DNA from: Streptomyces antarcticus
GTDB lineage: Bacteria > Actinomycetota > Actinomycetes > Streptomycetales > Streptomycetaceae
Direction of reading: 5' to 3'
Assembly (NCBI RefSeq): GCF_026627255.1
Contig: NZ_JAPNLM010000029.1
Span: 25,322 to 89,321, forward strand
DNA: 64,000 bases
Part shown: piece after piece, positions 50,063 through 57,934 of the stretch
Numbering within the stretch: the first letter of the stretch is position 1
How the letters are laid out: every line of letters starts with the position of its first letter
The notes under the pieces: generated by a model
What the model was told of the DNA's origin: nothing
Databases searched by the model: none
Seen by the model: only the letters and a program-made list of their open reading frames with translations
Made by a program: the position numbers and the translations under genes

Positions 50063-50704
50063 CTAGCCGCCGAGCTGGGAGACGCTGGGGACCTTGTCGG
50101 TCACCGTGGCTCCCGCGCTCTTGCCCGCTTCCTTGACGCCGTTGATGACGTCCTGGAAGGCGCCGACGTCGGCGTCGCCCGACTGGCCCTTGCGGAGCTT
50201 GGTGCCGAGGCCCTTGAGGGACTCGATGCCCGCCGTCAGCGGGACCATGGCCTTGGACAGCAGCGGGTCGCCCTTGGCGTTCTCGCCCGCGGCCTTGAGC
50301 CTGTTGTAGGCGAAGGCACCGGCGAGACCGGCCTTGACCAGCGCGAACGTACGTCCCTTCGTGCCCTTCTTGAACTTGCCCGCCTGGTACGGCTTGATGA
50401 TCCACTGGTACGTCGCCCCGGCCGCGAGCCCGGCGTTGGCCACGAACCGCGTCTTGGCGAACTTCTGCTTCTCGGCGCTCGTACTGGGCGACGGCGTCAC
50501 GGCGGCGGCCTCGTCGGCCTCGTTCGCGGCCGGCACGGCCGCGGCGAGGGCCGCCAGTTCGGCGGCCGAGGCCATCGAGACGCTCTCGCCCTGGGCCCTG
50601 CTCTCACCGCCGCCGCCGCACGCGGTGGCACCGGCCAACAACGACGTGGACAGGACCACGGCGGCGAGGGATCGACGGAATCGGACGGTTGTGGGTACGG
50701 ACAC
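50063..50704 (-). CDS. Hypothetical lipoprotein (213 aa)
   Basis: Signal peptide with lipobox AGATAC (Cys29), then an Ala-rich disordered region (~30-75) and a helical domain (KFAKTRFVANAGLAAGATYQWIIKPYQAGKFKKGTKGRTFALVKAGLAGAFAYNRLKAAGENA, and PLTAGIESLKGLGTKL). No known enzyme motif. Predicted to be anchored to the outer leaflet of the membrane. ATG at 50704. Divergent from the small membrane protein gene, with ~136 bases between. Confidence 0.75.
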   Translation of the reverse strand: MSVPTTVRFRRSLAAVVLSTSLLAGATACGGGGESRAQGESVSMASAAELAALAAAVPAANEADEAAAVTPSPSTSAEKQKFAKTRFVANAGLAAGATYQWIIKPYQAGKFKKGTKGRTFALVKAGLAGAFAYNRLKAAGENAKGDPLLSKAMVPLTAGIESLKGLGTKLRKGQSGDADVGAFQDVINGVKEAGKSAGATVTDKVPSVSQLGG

Positions 50705-50840
50705 GATTGCCTCCGGGGACTGAGGTGTCTTCCGCAGCCTCGCCCGGGATGTCCTGATCCGCCCTCCAGGACGGCCCGTTCGGGTGCACGTTCGTCTTTA
50801 CGGCACGTTTACGACACGCCCGGGCGGCAACACGGGCTGT

Positions 50841-51143
50841 ATGACATCACACACGCGGACGCGTACCCGGGGAAGCAGTCAGGCAGGCCGTGCCGTCGCA
50901 CTGGTGGCGGACGTGCTCGCCTTCGTGATCGGCCTCTGGATCCTGCTGTACCTGCTGGAGGCCAACCAGGCGAACGGCCTCGTCGACTTCATCCACGACG
51001 CCGCCTCCTGGCTGGCCGGATGGTCCTACGACCTGTTCACCTTCAGCCGCGAATGGGTCCAGGTCGTCGTCGGCTACGGCGTCGCGGCCGTGGCCTATCT
51101 CCTCATAGGCCACGCCGTCGCCGGCTGGCTCTACCGCCGCTGA
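50841..51143 (+). CDS. Small two-helix membrane protein (100 aa)
   Basis: Hydrophilic Thr/Arg N-terminus, helix 1 AVALVADVLAFVIGLWILLYLLEAN, an amphipathic loop (LVDFIHDAASWLAGWSYDLFTFSREWVQ), helix 2 VVVGYGVAAVAYLLIGHAVAGWLY. Function unknown. ATG at 50841 is chosen; an upstream GTG at 50784 would add 19 residues without a better ribosome site. After it a GGCGTC hexamer repeat (~51200-51225) lies before the convergent operon end. Confidence 0.68.
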   Translation: MTSHTRTRTRGSSQAGRAVALVADVLAFVIGLWILLYLLEANQANGLVDFIHDAASWLAGWSYDLFTFSREWVQVVVGYGVAAVAYLLIGHAVAGWLYRR

Positions 51144-51232
51144 CGCCCCGCTGATGACACCCTGCCGCTGACACCCCAGCCGGTCCGGTCCGGTCCGACG
51201 CCGGCGTCGGCGTCGGCGTCGGCGGCGTCCGG

Positions 51233-52321
51233 TCAGCCGCAGCAGTCGGGCTCCAGCCCGGTCGGGAGCGAGGCCCCGCCGAACACCTCGGTGGTGGCCT
51301 CGTCCCCGCCCAGCGCCGCGACGGCGAGCAGCAGGGACCCGGCGGTCCAGGTCGTCTGCTCCACCGGCCAGACCGCCCCGTCCTGGAACACGTAACCCGT
51401 CCAGTACATGCCGTTGTCGGCGCGCAGGTGCGTGATCGACCTCAGGACCTCCAGCGCCCGGTCGGACTGCCCCGTCGCCCACAGCGCGAGCGCCAGCTCG
51501 CAGGACTCCCCGCCCGTGACCCACGGGTTCGGCAGGACGCAGCGCACGCCCAGACCGGGGACCACGAACTCGTCCCAGCGCTCCGCGAGGCGCTCCGCCG
51601 CCTCGGCGCCGGTCAGGGCGCCGCCCAGGACCGGGTAGTACCAGTCCATCGAGTAGCGGTTCTTGTCGAGGAACCGCTCCGGGTGGCGCCGGACGGCGTG
51701 GCGCAGGGCGCCCGCCGCAAGCTCCCAGTCGGGCTGCGGCTCCTCGCGGTGCTCGGCGATGGCCAGGGCGCAGCGCAGCGCCTGGTGGATGGAGGAGGAG
51801 CCGGTCAGCAGGGCGTCGGTGACGGGCGTGCCGTCGGCCTCCCGCTTCCAGCCGATCTCCCCGCCGGGCTGCTGGAGGGCCAGCACCCACTCCACGGCCG
51901 CGCGGACGGCCGGCCACATGCGGTCCAGGAAGGCGTCGTCGCCGGTGGACAGGTAGTGGTGCCAGACGCCGACGGCTATGTACGCGGTGAAGTTGCTCTC
52001 CCGGCCCGCGTCCTGCGGCTCGGCGGTGTCCACCCCGTCGGGCCGGTCGGCGTAGGCCGCGTACCAGGAGCCGTCCCGGTTCTGGTGGCGGACCAGCCAG
52101 GCGTACGCCCGCCCGGCGGCCTCGTGCTCGCCGGCCGCGTCCAGGGCCATCGCGGCCTCGGTGTGGTCCCACGGGTCGAGGTGGTGGCCGAGGAACCACG
52201 GGATGGCGCCGTCCGGCCGTTGCGCGGCGAGGATGCCGGCGACGGTCAGCGCGGCCTCTTCGGCGGTCAGTACGCCGTCCAGGACCAGGTGTTCCGGTTC
52301 GGTGCGCCCGGGTGAGGTCAC
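51233..52321 (-). CDS. Alpha/alpha-barrel protein, prenyltransferase- or glycosidase-like
   Basis: 362 aa of repeated helical hairpins: ILAAQRPDGAIPWFLGHHLDPWDHTEAAMALDAAG, YAWLVRHQNRDGSWYAAYADRPDG, WHHYLSTGDDAFLDRMWPAVRAAVEWVLALQQPGGEIGW, YWTGYVFQDGAVWPVEQTTWTAGSLLLAVAAL. The DGSW/DGA turns resemble PFTB/squalene-cyclase repeats, and relatives are often named prenyltransferase, but WPAVRAAVEW also recalls (alpha/alpha)6 glycosidases. No cyclase DXDD seen. GTG at 52321 overlaps the methyltransferase stop (GTGA). Last gene of a three-gene operon. Confidence 0.75.
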   Translation of the reverse strand: MTSPGRTEPEHLVLDGVLTAEEAALTVAGILAAQRPDGAIPWFLGHHLDPWDHTEAAMALDAAGEHEAAGRAYAWLVRHQNRDGSWYAAYADRPDGVDTAEPQDAGRESNFTAYIAVGVWHHYLSTGDDAFLDRMWPAVRAAVEWVLALQQPGGEIGWKREADGTPVTDALLTGSSSIHQALRCALAIAEHREEPQPDWELAAGALRHAVRRHPERFLDKNRYSMDWYYPVLGGALTGAEAAERLAERWDEFVVPGLGVRCVLPNPWVTGGESCELALALWATGQSDRALEVLRSITHLRADNGMYWTGYVFQDGAVWPVEQTTWTAGSLLLAVAALGGDEATTEVFGGASLPTGLEPDCCG

Positions 52322-53052
52322 TGGGCGGCGCCGACGGGGAGGTGCGGCTTGGTCGCGTACGCCACGAAGGACTTGCCGATGACCGGGTTGAGGGCCTGCT
52401 CGGCGAGGCGGGTGGCGAGGGGCTTCTTCATGATGTCCCAGACCAGGAGCTTGTGGTACGCCTTGACGGGCAGCGCCTGGTCGTTGTCGACGCCGAAGGC
52501 GCACTTGAGCCACCAGTACGGGGAGTGCAGCCCGTGGGCGTGGTGCGTGCCGTACGGCTTGAGGCCGGCGGCCTCCATCTTGCCGAGCAGCTCGTCGGCC
52601 TTGTAGATGCGGATGTGGCCGCCCTCGACCTCGTGGTAGGCGTCGGAGAGCGTCCAGCAGATCTTCTCCGGGCCGTAGCGCGGGACGGTGATGGCGATGC
52701 GGCCACCGGGCTTGAGGACGCGGACCATCTCGGCGAGCACGCCCTTGTCGTCGGGGATGTGCTCCATCACCTCGGAGATGATGACGACGTCGAAGGAGTC
52801 GTCGGGGAAGGGCAGCGCGAGCGCGTCGCCCTCCATGGCGGTGGCAGTGGCGCCGGCCGGGGCCTCACCGGCCTCCTTCATGGCGGCGAACCACTTGGCG
52901 ACCTCGCGGATCTCCTCGCCGTTGCGGTCGACGGCGACCACCTGGGCGCCTCTCCGGTAGCACTCGAAGGCGTGCCGGCCTGCGCCACAGCCCAGATCGA
53001 GTACGCGGTCGCCTGCGGCGAGCGGGAACCGGGAGAAATCGACGGTCAGCAC
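52318..53052 (-). CDS. Class I SAM-dependent methyltransferase
   Basis: 244 aa. Methyltransf_11 type: FPLAAGDRVLDLGCGAGRHAFECYRRGAQVVAVDRNGEEI (motif I and acidic loop), LPFPDDSFDVVIISEVMEHIPDDKGVLAEMVRVLKPGGRIAITVP. The C-terminal ~100 residues include HAHGLHSPYWWLKCAFG and helices for substrate binding. GTG at 53052 follows AGGA. It is between the glycosyltransferase and the alpha/alpha-barrel gene, so the substrate may be a glycosylated lipid or glycan (inference). Confidence 0.88.
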   Translation of the reverse strand: MLTVDFSRFPLAAGDRVLDLGCGAGRHAFECYRRGAQVVAVDRNGEEIREVAKWFAAMKEAGEAPAGATATAMEGDALALPFPDDSFDVVIISEVMEHIPDDKGVLAEMVRVLKPGGRIAITVPRYGPEKICWTLSDAYHEVEGGHIRIYKADELLGKMEAAGLKPYGTHHAHGLHSPYWWLKCAFGVDNDQALPVKAYHKLLVWDIMKKPLATRLAEQALNPVIGKSFVAYATKPHLPVGAAQ

Positions 53053-53149
53053 GGGGTCCTGCCTTCGCGGTCGCGGGAGTGGAGGGGGTGGGGGTGGGGC
53101 GTGGATCGGGGGGACCGGGGAGACCGGGGGGACCGCGCGGAGCGGAAGG

Positions 53150-54406
53150 TCACCGGGTACCGGGGGTACGGGCGACGGCCGCCGCCGCGATGGCGGCGCG
53201 GTAGTGCGCGGCGGTGCCCTCGGCGGCCTTGGCCCAGGTGAAGCGGGTCAGGACCCGCTCGCGCCCGGCGGCGCCGAGTCTCGCGCGCAGCTCGGGGTCG
53301 CCGAGCATCCGGCCCAGCGCGGCGGCCAGGGCGCCCGCGTCGCCGGGCGGTACGGCGAGGCAGGTCTCGCCGTCGGTGCCGGCGACCTCGGGGATCGCGC
53401 CGCCGGTGGTGGCGACGAGCGGGGTGCCGGTGGCCATGGCCTCGGCGGCCGGCAGCGAGAAGCCCTCGTACAGGGAGGGGACGCAGGCGATCTGGGCGCT
53501 GCGGACGAGGTCGACGAGCTCGGCGTCGGTGATGCCCTTGACGAAGCGCACGGCGTCCTGGAGCCCGTACGTCTCGATGGCGCGGGCGACCGGCCCCTTC
53601 TCGGCACGCTTGCCGACGACGACGAGGTGCGCGGCGGGCTGCTCGGTGCGCAGCTTGGCGAGCGCCTCGACGAGGTGGACGAGGCCCTTGAGCGGGACGT
53701 CGGCGCTGGAGGTGGTGACGATGCGGCCGGGGACCTCGGCGACGGACGCGTCGGGCGACCAGAGGCCGGTGTCGGCGCCGATGTGGACGACGTGGATGCG
53801 CTCGTCCCGGACGCCGAGGTGCTGGGCGATCTCCTGCTTGGAGGAGCCGGAGACGGTCAGTACGGAGGGCAGGCGGCGGGCGACCCGGCCCTGCATGCGG
53901 GTGAAGCCGTACCAGCGGCGCACGGAGGCGCGCTTGCGGCGGTCCTTGGCGGCGTCGAGGTCCAACTGCCGGTCGACGGTGATGGGGTGGTGGATGGTGG
54001 TGACAAGGGGCGCGCCGAGGTCGCCCAGCAGGCCGTAGCCGAGGGTCTGGTTGTCGTGGACGACGTCGAACTCGCCCGCGCGGGCGGCGAGGTGGCGCCG
54101 GGCCCGGAGCGAGAACGTCAGCGGCTCGGGGAAGCCGCCGGTCCACATGGTGGCGACCTCGACGGCGTCGATCCAGTCCCGGTACTCGTCGCGCCCCGGG
54201 GTCCGGAAGGGGTCGGGGTGCCGGTAGAGGTCCAGGCTCGGCAGCTCGGTGAGCGTGGCGCCCGTGTCGAGGACCGGGTAGGGCTGCGCGCCGATGACCT
54301 CGACGGAGTGTCCCAGGCGTACGAGCTCGCGCGAGAGGTGACGGACGTAGACGCCCTGCCCGCCGCAGAACGGGTTCCCCTTATAGGTGAGCAGTGCGAT
54401 GCGCAT
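53150..54406 (-). CDS. GT4-family glycosyltransferase
   Basis: 418 aa, GT-B fold. N-terminal half MRIALLTYKGNPFCGGQGVYVRHLSRELVRLGHSVEVIGAQPYP with the glycine loop; C-terminal half with KEIAQ, VPLKGLVHLVEALAKLR, VVVGKRAEKG, the E-X7-E region LYEGFSLPAAEAMATGTPLVATTGGAIPEVAG. UDP- or GDP-sugar donor, acceptor unknown. ATG at 54406 matches relatives; the frame is open to a GTG at 54469 that would add 21 residues. A KstR-like site lies 117 bases upstream in the divergent region. 97 G-rich bases with GGGGACCG repeats separate it from the methyltransferase. Confidence 0.88.
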   Translation of the reverse strand: MRIALLTYKGNPFCGGQGVYVRHLSRELVRLGHSVEVIGAQPYPVLDTGATLTELPSLDLYRHPDPFRTPGRDEYRDWIDAVEVATMWTGGFPEPLTFSLRARRHLAARAGEFDVVHDNQTLGYGLLGDLGAPLVTTIHHPITVDRQLDLDAAKDRRKRASVRRWYGFTRMQGRVARRLPSVLTVSGSSKQEIAQHLGVRDERIHVVHIGADTGLWSPDASVAEVPGRIVTTSSADVPLKGLVHLVEALAKLRTEQPAAHLVVVGKRAEKGPVARAIETYGLQDAVRFVKGITDAELVDLVRSAQIACVPSLYEGFSLPAAEAMATGTPLVATTGGAIPEVAGTDGETCLAVPPGDAGALAAALGRMLGDPELRARLGAAGRERVLTRFTWAKAAEGTAAHYRAAIAAAAVARTPGTR

Positions 54407-54522
54407 CGGACGGTCGCCGTCAGTGGCGGAACCCGCGAAAGGGGTTGTCACCATGGCCTCAGCGGTCACTCTCGGCCCCCATCTCCCTGCACTTTCGCCG
54501 GAGCGTAACCGCTCGGATAATG

Positions 54523-54536
54523 TAGAACAAGTTTCA
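54523..54536. promoter_or_regulatory. KstR-like site in the divergent glycosyltransferase/kstR-like promoter
   Basis: TAGAACAAGTTTCA fits TNNAACNNGTTNNA exactly, in a locally AT-rich stretch. It is 117 bases from the glycosyltransferase start and 183 from the kstR-like start, suggesting autoregulation as in mycobacteria (inference). Confidence 0.65.
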
Positions 54537-54719
54537 GACTTGATCCGTCGAAGACCATTGAATCTACCGGCCGGAAACTACACCGTAAGAGGCGGAGCAG
54601 GTGATTCGCGCCACGACTCCGGCGCCTGGCATGCTGGCCCCGGATCAGCCCGGAACCTGCCCCCCATCTGCCCCCATCTGCCCCCCGCACACGACACGGA
54701 ACGCCATGGAACGGGACAC

Positions 54720-55343
54720 ATGACAGCGGAAGCGAAGGGCGTCACCACGCCGGCGTCCCCGCCCCTGACGGAGCGCCAGGAGGCGCGCCGCCGCCGGATC
54801 CTGCACGCCAGCGCCCAACTGGCCAGCCGGGGCGGTTTCGACGCGGTGCAGATGCGCGAGGTCGCGGAGTCGTCCAGCGTCGCGCTCGGCACGCTCTACC
54901 GCTACTTCCCGTCCAAGGTGCACCTGCTCGTCGCCACCATGCAGGACCAGCTCCAGCACATGCACGCCACCCTGCGCAAACGCCCGCCGGCGGGCGACGA
55001 CCCGGCGGCCCGGGTCGCGGAGACGCTGATGCGCGCCTTCCGCGCCCTCCAGCGGGAACCGCACCTGGCCGACGCGATGGTGCGGGCGCTGACGTTCGCG
55101 GACCGCAGCGTGAGCCCCGAGGTGGACACGGTGTCCCGGCTGACGACGGCGATCATCCTGGACGCGATGGGGCTGGAGGCCCCGCCGACGGCGGAACAGC
55201 TCTCGGCGGTCCGCGTCATCGAGCACACCTGGCACTCGGCGCTGATCACCTGGCTGTCAGGCCGCGCCTCGATAGCCCAGGTCAAGATCGACATCGAGAC
55301 GGTCTGCCGCCTGATCGACCTGACGTCCCCGGAAAAGGCCTGA
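54720..55343 (+). CDS. KstR-like TetR family regulator
   Basis: 207 aa. The HTH region RRRILHASAQLASRGGFDAVQMREVAESSSVALGTLYRYFPSKVHLLVATM closely follows mycobacterial KstR (Rv3574), including VQMR and LYRYFPSKVHLLV. The C-terminal ALITWLSGRASIAQVKIDIETVCRLI also parallels it. KstR represses sterol degradation genes and is released by a 3-oxo-cholestenoyl-CoA-type ligand. Sites fitting its consensus occur here, before the MaoC operon and before the FadE34-like gene. ATG at 54720; the frame is open upstream to 54387 but that stretch is non-coding in appearance. Confidence 0.86.
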   Translation: MTAEAKGVTTPASPPLTERQEARRRRILHASAQLASRGGFDAVQMREVAESSSVALGTLYRYFPSKVHLLVATMQDQLQHMHATLRKRPPAGDDPAARVAETLMRAFRALQREPHLADAMVRALTFADRSVSPEVDTVSRLTTAIILDAMGLEAPPTAEQLSAVRVIEHTWHSALITWLSGRASIAQVKIDIETVCRLIDLTSPEKA

Positions 55344-55391
55344 TCCTGCCGGTGCCCGCCCCCTCCGTCGCCTTGGATGACGTGGTGGCCG

Positions 55392-55910
55392 TCAGGACGA
55401 CGGGCTCCCGCTCCCGGCGTTCCTCACCACGGTTTCCGAGAGCGCGTCCAGGCACTCGACGGTGCGCTGAGTCGCGATCAGCGACAGCCGGCCGTCAGCA
55501 CCCGGGGCGACATGGGCGACCTCCATCTCCCAATCCGCCCTGGTCATTCCGAGAGTCCGGGTCCCGTTCTGCTCGTACCAGCCCCCGCTGGCGGGAGTCC
55601 AGCCCCGGCGGGCCAGGTCGTCCGCCAGGGCGTCGACGGTCTCGGCCGTGGCATCCACGCGGCTGTCCCAGGCCGCGATGCACTCGCCCGTGGCGGCACG
55701 CATGTCCCGCTGGTGCGGCAGGTCGAGCTGCGGCGCCGAGCTCAGTCCGGCCCGCTCGGCCACCTCCGACAGTTCGGCGGCCACCGCCGACCGCGCCGGC
55801 TCCGCCTCGGCGCCCAGGGTGGCGCCCGCGGCGGCCGGGCCGGGGTCACAGGCCGTCAGCAGGGCGGCCGCCGCAGCCGCCGCGGCCCCTGCCCATGTCC
55901 TCGCGCGCAT
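55392..55910 (-). CDS. Hypothetical lipoprotein (172 aa)
   Basis: Signal with a run of Ala and lipobox LLTAC (Cys near 21). The mature part is helical then mixed (SAVAAELSEVAERAGL, ECIAAWDSRVDATAETVDALADDLARRGWTPASGGWYEQNGTRTLGMTRADWEMEVAHV). Its shape recalls small secreted sensor-like lipoproteins of Streptomyces; no known function. ATG at 55910. Convergent with the kstR-like gene. Confidence 0.72.
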   Translation of the reverse strand: MRARTWAGAAAAAAAALLTACDPGPAAAGATLGAEAEPARSAVAAELSEVAERAGLSSAPQLDLPHQRDMRAATGECIAAWDSRVDATAETVDALADDLARRGWTPASGGWYEQNGTRTLGMTRADWEMEVAHVAPGADGRLSLIATQRTVECLDALSETVVRNAGSGSPSS

Positions 55911-56015
55911 GTGGCCCCCGCCTCCGGCGACGTCGCCGGAGGCGGGTCCGCCGGTGATCGTCGCAGGAGTGTGCCACAGGCCCCGGACCGGGTCTGAACG
56001 GGGTATAGAGGCGGC

Positions 56016-56249
56016 CTAGTCCTCCGGCGGGAAGACCGGTTCGCCCGTGGCGGCCAGGGTGATCAGGATGGCTTCGACCGGGCAGCCCTCCGCCGCCGTG
56101 AGGACCGGTTCGTTCGCGTCCGTCTGCGGCGTGCGCGGGTGCGACTGGCGCGCCGTGTCGAGGGCGAAGCCGTCCGGGGCGTGGTTGACGCACATCCCCG
56201 AGCCGATGCAGACCCCGCGGTCCACCTCGACCTGCCAGCGGTCGCCCAT
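56016..56249 (-). CDS. Single-cluster ferredoxin ([3Fe-4S] type)
   Basis: 77 aa. Cys pattern VCIGSGMCVNHAPDGF and EGCPVEAI: three well-placed cysteines with the second position of the motif replaced (CXXXXXC...CP), typical of actinobacterial [3Fe-4S] ferredoxins that feed electrons to P450s or other oxygenases. ATG at 56249 overlaps the aldehyde dehydrogenase stop by one base (TGATG). No P450 gene is in this window, so the electron acceptor is elsewhere or is the dehydrogenase itself (inference). Confidence 0.88.
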   Translation of the reverse strand: MGDRWQVEVDRGVCIGSGMCVNHAPDGFALDTARQSHPRTPQTDANEPVLTAAEGCPVEAILITLAATGEPVFPPED

Positions 56250-57727
56250 CAGGCCCCCGCCTCGGCAGCACCCGCCGCATAGCCCGCGGGCAGGTGGATC
56301 ATCTTGTGCTCCAGGTACTCGGCGAGCCCCTCCGGGCCGAACTCCCGCCCCAGGCCGCTGTTCTTGTAGCCGCCGAAGGGGCCCAGCATGTCGAGGCTGA
56401 AGGTGTTGACGTTGAAGGTGCCGGTGCGGACCTGCCGGGCGAAGTCGATGCCGTGCTCGACGTCCCCCGTCCAGACGCTCCCGCTCAGGCCGAACTCCGA
56501 GTCGTTGGCGATGCGCACCGCCTCCGCCTCGTCCCCGTACGGAATCAGGCAGACGACCGGCCCGAAGATCTCCTCCCGCGCGATCCGCATGGAGTTGTCG
56601 ACGTCGCCGAAGAGGGTGGGCTCCACGTACCAGCCGCGCTCCTGGTCCGCCGGGCGGCCGCCGCCGGTGAGGATCTTCGCGCCCTCCTCCTGGCCGATGC
56701 GGATGTAGTCCAGGGAGCGCTGCTGCTGCCGCCGGGCCACCAGCGGGCCGAGCTGGGTGGCCGGGTCGAGGGGGTCGCCGACGACGAGGGCGCCCGCAGC
56801 GGCCGCGAGGGCCTCGGCCACCTCCCCGTACCGGCCGCGCGGTGCGAGGACGCGGGTCTGGGCCACGCAGGCCTGGCCGTTGTTCATCCAGGCTGCGGGC
56901 ACGATCCCGGCGACGGCGGCCGCCACGTCGGCGTCCGGCAGGACGACGGCGGCGGACTTGCCGCCGAGTTCGAGGGTGACGCGGGTGAGGTTGCGGGCGG
57001 CGACCTCCATCACGCGCCGGCCGGCGGCGACCGAGCCGGTGAAGGCCACCTTGTCGACGCCGGGGTGCCCGACCAGGTACTCGCTGACCTCCCGGTCGGC
57101 GGGCAGGATCGACAGCACGCCCTCCGGCACCCCGGCCTCGCGTGCGATGTCGGCGAGGATGTAGGAGTCGAGGGGGGCCTCCGGGGAGGGCTTGAGGATG
57201 ACGGCGCAGCCGCTGAGCAGCGCGGGGCCGAGCTTGGCCGCCGCCACGAACTGCGGCACGTTCCACGGGATGACGGCCGCGACGACCCCCACGGGCTCGC
57301 GGCGCACCAGGATCGGCCCGAGGGCGCCCTGGCGGTGCTCCTCGTACGGGTAGGCGCGCGCCACGGTGATCGCGGCGTCGTAGACCATCATCGGGCCGAG
57401 TGCCTGGGCCAGGACGCTCCAGGAGTACGGGGAGCCGTTCTGGGAGCTGATCGAGCGGGCGATCTCCTCGTGCCGGACGGCGATGGCGTCCTTGATCCGG
57501 GAGACGACCTCGATCCGCTCCTCCAGGCTCATCCGCGGCCAGGGCCCGGAGTCGAAGGCCTTGCGCGCCGCCGCGACCGCGCGGTCGACGTCCGCCTCCG
57601 AGGCGTGCGGGACGGAGCCGATGACCTGCTCGGTGTGGGGGGAGACGACCTGGATCGTCCCGGTGCCCAGTGGATCCGTCCACTCCCCGCCGATGAACAG
57701 CTGTCCGTGTTCCACGAGCTCCGTCAT
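56249..57727 (-). CDS. Aldehyde dehydrogenase family protein
   Basis: 492 aa NAD(P)-dependent aldehyde dehydrogenase. VIPWNVPQFVAAAKLGPALLSGCAVILKPSPEAPL (cofactor Asn and Lys) near 150, FTGSVAAGRRVME near 230, VTLELGGKSAAVVLPD with the general-base Glu near 255, catalytic Cys in NNGQACVAQTRVLAP near 290, and EEIFGPVVCLIPY near 385. Coupled to a ferredoxin gene, a pairing usual in P450-linked catabolism. ATG at 57727; the palindrome GAACTGATACCAGTTC lies 31 bases upstream. Confidence 0.92.
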   Translation of the reverse strand: MTELVEHGQLFIGGEWTDPLGTGTIQVVSPHTEQVIGSVPHASEADVDRAVAAARKAFDSGPWPRMSLEERIEVVSRIKDAIAVRHEEIARSISSQNGSPYSWSVLAQALGPMMVYDAAITVARAYPYEEHRQGALGPILVRREPVGVVAAVIPWNVPQFVAAAKLGPALLSGCAVILKPSPEAPLDSYILADIAREAGVPEGVLSILPADREVSEYLVGHPGVDKVAFTGSVAAGRRVMEVAARNLTRVTLELGGKSAAVVLPDADVAAAVAGIVPAAWMNNGQACVAQTRVLAPRGRYGEVAEALAAAAGALVVGDPLDPATQLGPLVARRQQQRSLDYIRIGQEEGAKILTGGGRPADQERGWYVEPTLFGDVDNSMRIAREEIFGPVVCLIPYGDEAEAVRIANDSEFGLSGSVWTGDVEHGIDFARQVRTGTFNVNTFSLDMLGPFGGYKNSGLGREFGPEGLAEYLEHKMIHLPAGYAAGAAEAGA

Positions 57728-57757
57728 GGCTGATGCCTCCTGCGGCTTGGCGTTCCC

Positions 57758-57773
57758 GAACTGATACCAGTTC
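57758..57773. promoter_or_regulatory. Palindrome GAACTGATACCAGTTC before the aldehyde dehydrogenase gene
   Basis: Six-base arms around ATAC. The overlapping reading TAGAACTGGTATCA on the other strand fits TNNAACNNGTTNNA with one mismatch (GTA for GTT), so weak binding by the KstR-like protein is possible, or another regulator uses it. Confidence 0.55.
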
Positions 57774-57934
57774 TAGTTCCAGGAGTCCACGGACAGGACA
57801 GAACGGCGGAGAAGATCCAACGACTAGTCAGACGCGCCCGGAGATGGTCGACTTGGGCGACTACTGCAACAAGTTCTCGTTCGCCGTCGGGTGTACGGAC
57901 AGGTGCACCGACAGGTCACAGACAAGGGGCCCTC

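Noticed and set aside
54387..54719. N-terminal extension of the kstR-like frame upstream of 54720
   Set aside because: Would add 111 unrelated residues, overlaps the glycosyltransferase start and contains the candidate operator; the ATG at 54720 gives normal TetR length.
57865..57878. TGCAACAAGTTCTC as a further KstR-like site before the MBL hydrolase gene
   Set aside because: One mismatch to a loose consensus and not palindromic beyond the core; expected by chance.
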